A DNA stretch of 64,000 bases from Bolinopsis microptera (Eukaryota; Ctenophora; Tentaculata; Lobata; Bolinopsidae), in contig NC_087078.1 of assembly GCF_026151205.1 (NCBI RefSeq), positions 434,001 through 498,000 on the forward strand, written 5' to 3'. Every line of letters begins with the position of its first letter. Position 1 is the stretch's first letter. Shown here piece by piece: positions 41,201 to 49,400 of this stretch. Position numbers and translations under genes: made by a program. Under the pieces are notes generated by a model. That model was not told the origin of the DNA. It worked only from the letters and a program-made list of their open reading frames with translations, and searched no databases.

Positions 41201-41944
41201 ATCGCAGTGTTACCATGGTAACACTACCTTATAAGCTACTATATTTCAGGGTAGCCCGGTATCATGGATTTCAGTGGGTATTGTTGCGGATTTTCTAGTT
41301 CCAGCTGGTACCATGATAACATTGCCTTATATGGTAGTGTTGCCATGGTAACACTATATATTTCAGGGGAGCCCAGTATGGATGTCAGTGGGTATTGTAG
41401 CTGGTTTGCTACTTCCAGCTTTTGTAGGTCTCCTTATCTGGAAACTCTACACAAGACACATGGACCAACAGGAGTATCTCAAGTTTGAGGAGATCAACAA
41501 AACCGCTCAGTGAGTTACTGGTCACCATGGTGATCATGAGTGAGTTACTAGTCACCATGGTGACTGTTGAGACCATACATTTGATTCTTGTTCAAATAAG
41601 CAATAATAAGTCACACGGCTAATCATGTAGAACCCGACTTATAAATCTAGACGCTAGTTAAAATATGGTAGCGTTACCATGGTAACATTGCCTTATATAG
41701 AAATGTTGCCATAGCAACACTACCTTATATGGTAGCGTTGTAAAACTAACTGATCTCCGTCTACAGGTGGAGAACTACTGAGAGCCCGATATACCAAGCA
41801 GCAGTTACCACTTACCAGAACCCTACTTATCGGCAACTCAACTCTTCTACCTCTCTCAAACGAGGATCTTCGCTGAGGAGGAACTTGTCCCTTTTGAAAA
41901 GAGGAAACACAAAACAAAACCTAAACTCTGGAACTGATACGTGA
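17257..41944 (+). CDS. Integrin beta subunit
   Basis: Type I membrane receptor chain for matrix adhesion. Exons: 17257-17405, 17650-17757, 20565-20686, 21987-22072, 22553-22647, 22863-22939, 23114-23208, 25575-25753, 26134-26245, 26810-26890, 32398-32507, 32738-32806, 32975-33096, 33319-33462, 33697-33843, 34044-34179, 34309-34378, 34532-34615, 35175-35304, 35546-35692, 41367-41509, 41767-41944. Domains: signal peptide; PSI (CDTCFQTFPECAWC); beta-I domain with intact MIDAS DFSFS and KDEGGLDALMQ; hybrid domain; Cys-rich EGF modules (CSGDGFCDCGRCNC); TM (VGIVAGLLLPAFVGLLIW). The tail has LKFEE, SPIYQAAVTTYQNPTYR and about 30 extra basic residues. The first NPxY is SPIY, the second NPTY. Two one-base frame gaps, at 17677-17681 (A run) and 32806 (G run), must be filled to keep frame; with them the length is about 861 residues. 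Confidence 0.95.
17734..20190 (+). repeat. 82-copy, 30-bp array of the integrin exon 2 donor boundary
   Basis: The unit is the last 24 bases of exon 2 (CAGCCCCTTGACAACACAG plus TTCAG) joined to six intron bases (gtaatg). The first unit is the exon end itself at 17734-17757; the last begins at 20164, exactly 81 x 30 bases later, so there is no net indel. Variants (ttaacaac, ttcatgta, gtaatacag) recur in groups at multiples of 30 bp, showing higher-order duplication. Because 30 is divisible by 3 and lacks stops, the exon 2 frame stays open through the array, reading QPLDNTVQVM each time. Confidence 0.97.
20322..20580 (+). repeat. 48-bp array of integrin exon 3 acceptor boundary, about 5 to 6 copies
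   Basis: Each unit has gtgttgttcag, then the exon 3 start GTATACCCACAACAACTAGA, then gttactatagcaac, an X-box-like palindrome. The last copy (20565) continues into coding CGTCCACTTGAGACC. Period 48 is divisible by 3. Confidence 0.93.
20739..21869. mobile_element. TIR DNA element, 1.12 kb, 4-bp target duplication
   Basis: The ends at 20743-20774 and 21834-21865 are perfect 32-bp inverted repeats starting CTGCCGTTTTCTCAGAAAAG. TGTT flanks both sides (20739-20742, 21866-21869). Internal degenerate copies of the ggacttactgccttttctgag motif lie near 20950, 21015, 21060, 21565 and 21610. No transposase ORF is present, so it is non-autonomous. It is inserted in integrin intron 3 among X-box-like gttactatagcaac repeats. 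Confidence 0.85.
22360..22580 (+). repeat. Integrin exon 5 acceptor boundary, three copies
   Basis: The block catcttgtctcag followed by GTTTGGGGACGTTTGTGG and ACAAAGTAGTGTTACCTTA occurs at about 22372 and 22430 (with a 5-base insert) and at 22553. Only the last continues into coding sequence. Copies of gttgctatagtaacacac separate the second and third. Confidence 0.9.
23174..23655 (+). repeat. Integrin exon 7 donor boundary, eight copies
   Basis: The exon 7 end TTAATGCAGGTGGCAGCTTG ... CAGCAATTCG followed by donor gtaggttctttactac is repeated eight times with a variable (tac)n tail; unit about 55-67 bp. The first copy is the true exon end at 23208. The repeats carry aac/aat variation in two successive blocks. 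Confidence 0.92.
23737..25600 (+). repeat. 47-49-bp array of integrin exon 8 acceptor boundary, about 39 copies
   Basis: Each unit has aatttccatcccccag followed by the exon start GATTTAGAGACAACTCCCGG and AAGATAGTGATC. About 39 copies were counted by eye, the last at 25575 continuing into the real exon (TACATGACAGATCAG). The copies have many point changes and small indels in the C run, and the unit is not strictly divisible by 3. Confidence 0.95.
25730..26042 (+). repeat. 48-bp array of integrin exon 8 donor boundary, seven copies
   Basis: The exon 8 end ATGGACTATCCCTCTATTGA plus ACAG is joined to intron gttatatattacagtagag and gcaac, and repeated. The first copy ends the true exon at 25753 with donor gttaga. 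All units stay open in the exon frame (MDYPSIEQVIYYSRGN), and 48 is divisible by 3. Confidence 0.94.
26244..26525. repeat. 16-bp X-box satellite, about 17 copies
   Basis: Unit gtgtaaccatggtaac, starting at the integrin exon 9 donor (gtacgtaacc). Only two units differ (aactatgg). The ORFs reading YHGYTLPWLHVTMVTR are artefacts of the repeat. Confidence 0.95.
27511..32450 (+). repeat. 65-bp array of integrin exon 11 acceptor boundary, 76 copies
   Basis: The unit is 13 intron bases ending in the acceptor (ctttattctgcag) plus the first 52 bases of exon 11, starting TGGTACTGGATGCTGTAGGA. The acceptor G of the first copy is at 27517 and of the last at 32397: 75 intervals of 65 with a net +5 (two 3-base insertions near 29105 and 29615, one 1-base loss near 32110). 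The last copy continues as AAAAGAACGGATCTCACG, the real exon. Common variants are tgt/tat and ttctgcag/ttttgcag. Almost every copy retains a plausible acceptor. Confidence 0.97.
33218..33318 (+). repeat. Integrin exon 14 acceptor boundary, about five copies
   Basis: Unit gtgttcagggttactaagca plus act (23 bp), ending in a cag acceptor followed by GGTTACTA. The last acceptor (33318) leads into GGTTACTACGGTGAG, the real exon. A similar unit reappears after the exon 15 donor at 33844-33925. Confidence 0.85.
33580..33935 (+). repeat. Integrin exon 15 boundaries duplicated on both sides
   Basis: The acceptor side, gctaaatcagtntgttggcag followed by GTGTGCAGYTCCCAAGGTAG and CTGTGAGTGTG, occurs at about 33586 and 33676; the first copy runs into X-box sequence. 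On the donor side, the end ACGGCAAG with gtaggg is repeated three times (33843, about 33887, about 33928), alternating with gttactaagcaactgtttcc. Confidence 0.88.
34848..35092. repeat. 15-bp (cagttacctagcaac)n array, about 16 copies
   Basis: Each unit contains GTTACCTAGCAAC: two RFX-type half-sites with a one-base spacer instead of the usual two. It lies in integrin intron 18, about 80 bases before the exon 19 acceptor. The same unit also appears as single copies near 17405, 34635 and 6300. Confidence 0.92.
35697..35800. repeat. Short X-box array at integrin exon 20 donor
   Basis: Six copies of gtaaccatggtaac start five bases after the donor (gttagtgtaaccatggtaac). The last ends in tatgac. 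Confidence 0.9.
36370..36519 (+). CDS. Alternative last exon of integrin beta: TM plus short tail without NPxY
   Basis: An acceptor (gcactccag) in phase 0, matching the exon 20 donor, opens 49 codons and a TAA. The product has a hydrophobic segment (MIIAAVIGATLPSIVVFVIW, about residues 8-27) and the short basic tail QVTLYMKIKRHFSSVKDSNN-RK. It has no LKFEE-like region and no NPxY/SPxY motif, unlike the downstream TM exon at 41367-41509. Both TM exons fit exon 20 in frame, so mutually exclusive use would give two beta chains differing in signalling tail. Alternatively the exon is a relic of a duplicated 3' end. Its own terminal bases are repeated three times. Confidence 0.7.
   Translation, partial: HMFKAYQMIIAAVIGATLPSIVVFVIWQVTLYMKIKRHFSSVKDSNNRK
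36497..36610 (+). repeat. Repeated end of the alternative integrin exon
   Basis: The block AGTGTAAAGGACTCGAACAA plus caggaaataatacattgtaat, including the stop codon TAA, is present three times (about 36490, 36530 and 36572). Confidence 0.88.
36960..38320. repeat. About 170-bp dispersed repeat, three copies, in integrin intron
   Basis: A sequence running from aaaacagtgaaatttgggtc through ggaaagctaaaatctgac, a ccggtaggacatttt core and cattccgtcaaagt occurs at about 36975-37145, 37893-38000 and 38129-38310. A separate piece (gcatcctgtaatcccttacg ... cctaaaagct) is shared by 35472-35523 and 37682-37730. No ORF or clear termini; possibly an old mobile element. Confidence 0.75.
37176..37660. repeat. 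16-bp X-box satellite, about 30 copies
   Basis: Nearly perfect gtgtaaccatggtaac units, identical in unit to the array at 26244-26525, in the last large integrin intron. It is embedded between copies of the 170-bp repeat. Confidence 0.96.
38321..39800. other. Integrin intron, no gene seen
   Basis: AT-rich sequence with isolated X-box-like sites (near 39295 and 39377). No coding exon or RNA gene recognised. Confidence 0.5.
39815..39975. repeat. CArG-like plus X-box repeat, four units
   Basis: GTTACCATGGTAACA followed by ataccttatatcgcagtgttactg is repeated at about 55-bp spacing. The last unit has the exact CArG sequence CCTTATATGG. Related composites occur near 41170-41350, 41670-41740, 44580 and 59390-59660. 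Confidence 0.85.
40000..41150. other. Integrin intron with poly(C) tracts, no gene seen
   Basis: Contains C runs of 14 (about 40243) and about 19 (about 40288) separated by agtgcag/aagtat repeats, and isolated X-box-like sites. No coding exon seen. Confidence 0.5.
41253..41366 (+). repeat. Degenerate upstream copy of integrin TM exon acceptor
   Basis: Sequence tttcag then GGTAGCCCGGTATCATGGAT ... GTGGGTATTGTTGC is a diverged copy of the start of exon 21b (GGGAGCCCAGTATGGATG ... GTGGGTATTGTAGC). It breaks off into X-box and CArG sequence, followed by the real acceptor at 41366. Confidence 0.88.
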
Positions 41945-42397
41945 GGGGGGCAGGAGTTTATCTCACGTTAATTAACTTCAATTCCTGGACGGTAATGATT
42001 AATTAAAGATCATGTTTAATTTTTTGTCTAAAGTATAATTAAAATGACAAAGTTCCGGTTTGGTATGGGTGATGGTTTGGATTACGGAAAATGCAGACAT
42101 TGTTACCATGGTAACAGTGCAGACACCGTGTGTTTCTAGAATTGCTCTGACACTCTGCTCATCCTTTCTGATTCTGATATTTCAAGTTTTTGATTCGTAA
42201 TTTGATAGGAATATGACTGATTAAATACTTCATATTTGTGACATTTTATTTTGGATGTTCATTTGTACAATTGTGATGCATTTTGAATATTTATTTGTCA
42301 AGTTTTCTCGTTATTGTACTTGAATGTATATATTGTATTTCACTGTTCCTTTACCGCTATGTCGGCTATGTCGGCTATGTCGGCATAAGGAGAAACA

Positions 42398-42458
42398 AAT
42401 AAATCGCCGACGTATTTTCAAAACTACACTTTGATCTTTGTGTGAATTGCGAAATAAA
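42398..42458 (+). terminator. Poly(A) signals of integrin beta
   Basis: Two AATAAA hexamers (42398-42403 and 42453-42458), about 450-510 bases after the stop codon of the last exon. These are the first good ones downstream. Confidence 0.55.
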
Positions 42459-42479
42459 GTTTTTAAGTATTCTATCCAA

Positions 42480-42580
42480 CGTGCGCGAAGAAGTCACGTG
42501 ACTTTTGCGCATTGTGCGCGCACACCACGTGCTTTTGCGCGCACACCACGTGGTCGTGTAGGTGTTGTTCATTGGTCGGC
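42480..42580. promoter_or_regulatory. E-box/CCAAT cluster with gcgcgcacaccacgtg repeats
   Basis: Contains GTCACGTGAC, two copies of ttttgcgcgcacaccacgtg-like sequence and an ATTGGTC box at about 42571. It resembles the clusters near 5620 and 61060. No recognisable gene starts here; the short ORF MTDKVSDLLITSCKIW from 42597 is unconvincing. Confidence 0.4.
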
Positions 42581-42596
42581 TCTAAAGTTACGGTTA

Positions 42597-43737
42597 TGAC
42601 CGATAAAGTGTCAGACCTATTAATAACAAGTTGTAAGATTTGGGAAGCGCATTCTGTCTACACTACCTCACTATGTGTTCTTAGAGGGTTCCCCGTAGTT
42701 TACCAGAATCCTCCTCGAAAATGAAAAGCTTCGGAAAACTAACAATTACAATTGTTGAGAAATCCTACTAAAAAGTGATGATCACAGAAATCTTAGAGCT
42801 GCTCTTTAGAGGAAAACGTCTGTACCAGGTAGTTCCCTTCTTCTAGCTTTGAAATGAATTAACTTGTTTGTGTGGCACATATTACTCCTCAAATTGTATT
42901 TTTTGTTGTACATTTTTATTCTCAATTTCTTAAACCCCCGATTCTGTATGTCTGTAATCTACACCATATCTCCGCAAGCAATCCTCACTTGAGAAGGAAT
43001 CGTATAAGTTTCTTTGATGTAGTGCAGAGGCAGAGTCACCGTGGTAGTGAAGACGCAAAACTCCACAGTTGAATTGGGCTCTAATATTTTCATTACCTCG
43101 GTATAGCAATTTTCAAACACGCCTTAAAAGCTTAAACGCCATCGTTCCATTTGCTGTTAAATTCTTTGATCGATGCATGATATGCATGCTATTGCTAGGA
43201 CTGATTATATGCAAAAACGAAAATGAGAGTTTTTCAAGTTCCAATTGTGGCTGGAATTAGCCGGACAGTTGCCAGAAAAGAGCCTTATTCCAGATGGCAG
43301 GGAGCAGGGAGCAGTTGTACGGCGTACAGTTCAAATAGTTGACCGTATAAACGAGTTTAGTTAATTTCACACAAATTTATCTCTATGCTTTGACTTAGTC
43401 GGCACTTAACCTCTCCCAATTCCTTAATTGCACGATTTTAACCTAGCTATTTTCCAACTCATTTCGCTGAATTTGTTTTTATTTCTCGGTCCGACATCTT
43501 TTGCTAGCTAGAACTTTTGAAAAATAGTTTTACTCGCTGTACCTAATTGTTTAATTTACTGTTCTGTAGAATATGATATTTTGCCACTATATTACTATAC
43601 CAATACTAGTATAGATGCTACAATATGATACGTTACCATTATATTATTATATTACAATACTAACAAACCTTAATAGCAGTTTTGCCGGACTGATACTAAC
43701 AAGAAAAAATTAAAACTTAACGTAAATGTGAAACTTC
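42597..43737. other. Intergenic, no gene seen
   Basis: Only short unrecognised ORFs (for example 42872-43072 and 43069-43260). AT-rich. Confidence 0.45.
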
Positions 43738-43741
43738 GTTA

Positions 43742-44362
43742 AATTTCACAGCACGTATTATGTGCAAGGTAAATGAGGGGTTTGCCATTTCACAGCATGT
43801 GAGCATGTATTATGTGCAAGGTAAATGAGGGGTTTGCCATTTTACAGCATGTATTATGTGCAGGGTAAATGAGGGGTTTGCCATTTTACAGCATGTATTA
43901 TGTGCAAGGTAAATGAGGGGTTTGCCATTTCACAGCATGTATTATGTGCAGGGTAAATGAGGGGTTTGCCATTTCACAGCATGTATCATGTGCAGGGTAA
44001 ATGAGGGGTTTGCCATTTCACAGCATCTATTATGTGCAAGGTAAATGAGGGGTGTGCCATTTCACAGCATGTATTATGTGCAAGGTAAATGAGGGGTTTG
44101 CCATTTCACAGCATGTATTATGTGCAAGGTAAATGAGGGGTTTGCCATTTCACAGCATGTATTATGTGCAAGGTAAATGAGGGGTTTGCCATTTCACAGC
44201 ATGTATTATGTGCAAAGTAAATGAGGGGTTTGCCATTTCACAGCATGTATTATGTGCAGGGTAAATGAGGGGTTTGCCATTTCACAGCATGTATTATGTG
44301 CAAGGTAAATGAGGGGTTTGCCATTTCACAGCATGTGTTATGTGCAGGGTAAATGAGGGGTT
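43742..44362. repeat. 44-bp tandem repeat, about 14 copies
   Basis: Unit aaatgaggggtttgccattt / cacagcatgtattatgtgca / aggt. The first copy has an 8-base internal duplication (gagcatgt). Variation is confined to a few positions. No splice-junction origin is evident, since no exon flanks it. Confidence 0.95.
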
Positions 44363-44740
44363 TGACTACATCATTATATTTATTAGACACTACAAATCGA
44401 ATCATTTTTGTATTTTATTATTATCTTGTGTGTTAACTGGTGAAGGAGTGTACCGTTATGGGGACTAGTTACCATGGTAACTAGTTGCCACACGTCACAA
44501 GTTTATCCCAACCCCTTACCGAGGATCTATTGTGTGCAGCTAATAATCGGTTCCATCCAATCATAACATAAAAGGAATGTTACCATGGTAACGCTACCAT
44601 ATAAGGTAATAATTGGGCCCATCCTATAAAACCCCAACTAGTTTCTACTGGTAATGTGTTGATGAGATCTTTAATACTTTTCCTTTGTGGCAGCGCCATT
44701 CGCCAAACACCTGTCGCTACATCCGCGTCAAGAGTTTGGG

Positions 44741-45027
44741 GTAAATAGTTGTAAATAGTTGTAAATAGTTGTAAATAGTTGTAAATAGTTGTAAATAGTT
44801 GTAAATAGTTGTAAATAGTTGTAAATAGTTGTAAATAGTTGTAAATAGTTGTAAATAGTTGTAAATAGTTGTAAATAGTTGTAAATAGTTGTAAATAGTT
44901 GTAAATAGTTGTAAATAGTTGTAAATAGTTGTAAATAGTTGTAAATAGTTGTAAATAGTTGTAAATAGTTGTAAATAGTTGTAAATAGTTGTAAATAGTT
45001 GTAAATAGTTGTAAATAGTTGTAAATA
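44741..45027. repeat. Perfect 10-bp (gtaaatagtt)28 array
   Basis: Twenty-eight identical decamers from 44741 to 45020 plus a partial unit. The absence of any substitution suggests very recent expansion or homogenisation. Confidence 0.97.
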
Positions 45028-45120
45028 ACGGCGGAGTTTTCAGAAGCGTATCGTTAGCGTGGTAATGAGTTATTGACGGTGAAAGTCATTTTCCACTTTA
45101 CAATACGAGACTAAGGTATT

Positions 45121-45480
45121 CTAATCGACCAGTGAAGTGATGACAGTGGGTGTGCAGTTCCTGGCGTGGGACGGTGAGCAGGCCCCCACCTCCCGGTGAC
45201 GCGAGGGGAGGACACCATCACAGCGCTCATATCTACTTAGCTTCTCCTCCACCAGTAAATACAGACTCCTCTCAGACCCAAACACAGCGCTCTGCTCGGA
45301 CCCGGGACCATAACATAAACACTCGCCCAGACCCGGTAATAAGATAAGTCTTGTCCCCCGCCCGGCCTGGAAATTAGTGTTAATGAAGGAGCAGTCACTC
45401 ACTAGAACACATGCACTTGTGCTAGTGTGGAAGCTAGTATCGGGTCCGGGTAATACCTCACGTGGTCGTCTGTCACTCAA
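45121..45480 (-). other. Unrecognised 119-codon ORF in a GC-richer patch
   Basis: The minus-strand ORF includes VFGSERSLYLLVEEKLSRYE and several Cys, Arg and Ser. It is not recognised and has no splice or signal-peptide support. The patch is locally GC-rich (rich in cccggg and ctcggac), so it may be a CpG-rich promoter region instead of coding DNA. Confidence 0.15.
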
Positions 45481-45814
45481 TTAGTAGCCTGCTCCTTCAT
45501 AAATAATTTAATTAGTATCCGGGGCCCCTCCTCTTTCCCTACAGACAGAGCATCATTCTCGTAGTTCTTCTGTTTAGTACTTTTAATAACAATACTTAAG
45601 GTACCTGTACTTCACCTCACCTTGTTACCCGTTACTATAGCAACTTTGTAACCCGTCTTCACATCAGATGGCGATCATTTGTCATTTAATTTCATCTCCA
45701 GTGAAATTTACGAATTTTCAGACCAGTAAAGTGATAACTTTTAGAAATTAGAACAGTGTTCTGTTAAGAAACGTTCTAATAAGCGAGAGAGCCGGGAAAG
45801 ATGAGTCAGAGTAA

Positions 45815-45852
45815 ATGTCACGTGACCGTAATGTCACGTGATCTGGTCACCT
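45815..45852. promoter_or_regulatory. Paired CACGTG sites upstream of the frizzled-related gene
   Basis: TGTCACGTGACCGTAATGTC then ACGTGATCTGG gives two E-boxes 17 bases apart, about 640 bases before the ATG at 46478. The role is inferred. Confidence 0.35.
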
Positions 45853-46477
45853 TCATAACACAGCCTTACATCACCGATCGCACTTCCCTGAACGAATTAT
45901 TTGTAATTTAGCTGAGCGTTTTACCGAAACCCCAAAACATCCTGCTACCCTGAGTTTATATTAACGCACCTCGCTAAATTAGATCAGTTTTCTCCTAATT
46001 AAGGGCACAGTCAATGCTCCTTCATAAGGTCAATAGTTATCGAGAGCCTGCGTTTGCGGGGGGCGGGGTAGAGGTGACGTACTGCACTTGTTTATCTGCT
46101 CCATCAACTCCCTATCTTCTGATACCGCATCTTTTGAGACACTCCGCATCTTTGACCGCTTACGTTTTCATAGCCCTGTAGCTTAAGTAGTAGCATGCTC
46201 CTTCATAAATAAATCAAGTAGTCCGACTAAACCCGCCTAACCCTAATGAGCAAATCGAATTTCAGAATTGTCATTAGGTCAGTTGAAACCAATAAACAAC
46301 AATTACAACGGATTTAGATAACGTTTAAAAGTAAGCACTTTTAGGTCTAACCAGCGATCCAGGCAGTAATCTATCTATCGAGACATTTCAACCTCCCCGC
46401 TGTCGTGTTCGCTTGACATTTTTGGAATTGTTTCCGACCCAGAAATAAAGTTCCATTACTTTTACAGCCTCGTTTTG

Positions 46478-49400
46478 ATGAACACCATGATTCTTGTCCA
46501 CGTGCTTACCTTGTTCCTGCTCAAGTTGATTACCAGCAAACCTCTCGGCAGCAACAGTTGCGAGATTAAAAGACAGGACATCTGCTCCGAACTGGGATAC
46601 GACTACACCTCCTTCCCCAACCAACTGGGGCACTCAACACAAGAGGTACGTACTCAGCTCCTATTGCTCCTTCATAAATAAATCAAGTTACCATCACGTG
46701 GTACACTAGATAGTTTACTAAGGTTTGTAGGCACGCGGTAAATAGATTGACTAGAAGTAGCGAGAATCAATAAAATACCAATCACCGGGTGACCCCGTCC
46801 CATGTTCCCCCCTGAAATTGAGTGGGACTGTTCCCGTCCAGACTGAAGAGGGTTAGATGTCAGAGACAGTCGTAACCAGGATCCAGGCAACATGCCCACT
46901 TATCTCCCTCACATCACTGATCCAACGTCTATATCCGTCCGTTTTGCCAAGCCTCGACGATTACCTAATAGATAGTTCATGCTCCATCACTTATAATTCG
47001 ATAGCTTGTTCCTCTTGGTAACTGTTAACGTCTCTTTAAGACAAAGCAAGACAAGCATTTTGCAGGCCAATGATTGCTTTCTTTAGTAAACCAATAGAGT
47101 AAATACACTTTCCAGGGTCTGTAATAGACGTTACCTCCTCAATTATCACTTGTCATTTTGCAGAACACAGAGGTCACAAGTATGTTGTTTTGAAGGTGTC
47201 TCTGGATAAGTCCCTGATCATCACTCGATGTCTGGGTTATATCTCTCGTCCGCCCACTTGTATCTGCCAACAGTAAACACATAGGTTTATGAAGGAGTAA
47301 TAATCCCCCGTCTTTAGGACCGATAGAACTGTTGTGGATCAACAAATCCCCAGCTTGGCCTCAGATCGCGGTAGATTTCTCCACAAACTGGCAAAGGAGG
47401 GAGTGTTTTAATATTTGTAGACTAAAACCCCGAGGTTACGAGTGATGCTGCCCAGATAGTGATTAGAGCTAGCTCAGTGGTTTGGTACGAGCTATGAAGG
47501 GCCCGCAAGGCTAGACAAATACGCTTTATTGGATAAAAAACCTCACTCAGGCGTGCTCCTTCATAAATAAATCAAGTAGTCTCCTTCGTATCACCTGCAG
47601 TATCTTATTCGGATGCTTTACTTAAAGCCTAAGTGTTTTCAAACTTTAGCGGTTTTACTTTTCGAGAAAAAGGAACAAGCCGCCCTACAAAAAAATCTGG
47701 TCCAATGCAAATTTTACCTTCCATCTCTCGGTTGCTTTTTATTTTCTTTCGAAAAAAACGACAAAATTATAAACTTTTATGTGCAGATAGACAACATTTT
47801 GAACCTTCGACCATAAACAACAAAATTATATTTTATTAATTAACGTATTTTTGGCTTATTGTTTAAATGTAATACTGCCTTTGTCGCTTGATTCAAACTA
47901 TTAAGTTTATCAACTTGTTTTGATTAAAACTCTTCGTAAACATAATTACGTTCTTCAGAAATCTGAGCTTGCAAACAGCCTGTCCGATTATCTTTAACTT
48001 TCAAGCAATTTTCAATAATTTCGAAAATTTGGTCTCGAATTAAGATTCTACTTAATCTGGCCTATACTTTTGATTAATTTGGTTGCAATAGGAGCTTAAG
48101 CGAATTAAAAAGTTGTGCGTTAAAATTATGTCATTTTATCAATTTCTATTACACGTGCTTACTGTTATTCTGTAAAAATTCTTCCTTGAAATAAACGTAG
48201 TAAGAAAAACATTATAGTAGAAAAATATTTGGTGGGTAAAAATAATGATTGGCTCATAATTAGGCGATGAAATTGTTGATTGGTGAAAATGTTCGTGACG
48301 CCCGTCCGCGCCCACGATTTAGCCGAACTAATTTTAGCCGAGAGATAAGTTCAAATATTGGAAATATTTTACAATATCTTGAATACATTTGATTCAAGGA
48401 ATATGCCCAGCCAAAGAAGCCGATAATCCCCGATTCTATGGCATCCTCCCAGTTTTTATGATTCTTAATCAAGATTACTACATTACTAGATTACTAGGAT
48501 TCTTAATCGTAAATTGTTTCCTTCTTAGATTTTTGTGATTGATTCGGATCGATTGTAGTGAAAACAATGTGAAGTGAATTCTTGTTATTGAGCCTCTACT
48601 CAGTAAGTCAGTTAGAAAAGTAGAAGTGGATATTACTAGGATACTAGATTACTGGATTACTAGGTCACTAGGTTACTAGGTTACTAGGTCACTAGGAGAC
48701 TAGGTTACTAGGTTACTAGGTTACTACGTTACTAGGTTACTAGATTACTAGGATACTAGATTATTAGGTTACTAGATTACTAGATTACTAGGTTACTAGG
48801 TTACTAGGTTACTAGATTGCTAGGATACTAGGTTACTAGGTTACTAGGTTACTAGATTACTAGGTTACTAGGTTATTAGATTACTAGGTTACTAGGTTAC
48901 TAGATTACTAGATTGCTAGGATACTAGGTTACTGTTTTATTGGTTACTGGGTTACTAGGTTACTAGATTATTAGGTTACTGGGTTAATAAGTTACTAGGT
49001 TACTAGGCTACTATGTTACTAGGTTACTAGGTTACTAGATTACTAGGTTACTACGTCACTAAATTACGAGGTTACAAGGTTACTAGATTACTAGGCTACT
49101 ACGTTACTAGGTTACTAGGTTATTAGATTACTAGGTTACTAGGTTACTAGGTTACTAGGTTACTAGGTTACTAGGTTACTAGGTTACTAGGTTACTAGAT
49201 TATTAGATTATTAGGTTACTAGATTACTAGGTTACTAGGTTACTAGATTACTAGGTTACTAGGATACTAGATTATTAGGTTATTAGGTTACTAGGTTACT
49301 AGGTTACTAGGTTACTAGGTTACTAGGTTACTAGGTTACTAGGTTACTAGAGAGGTTCTCGGGACGTGTCGTCTTGTTACTTCAAGTGCAAATCCGAAGA

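Noticed and set aside
47613..47839. Overlapping short ORFs in frizzled-related intron 1
   Set aside because: AT-rich, Lys/Phe-rich composition, no recognisable motif, no splice support.
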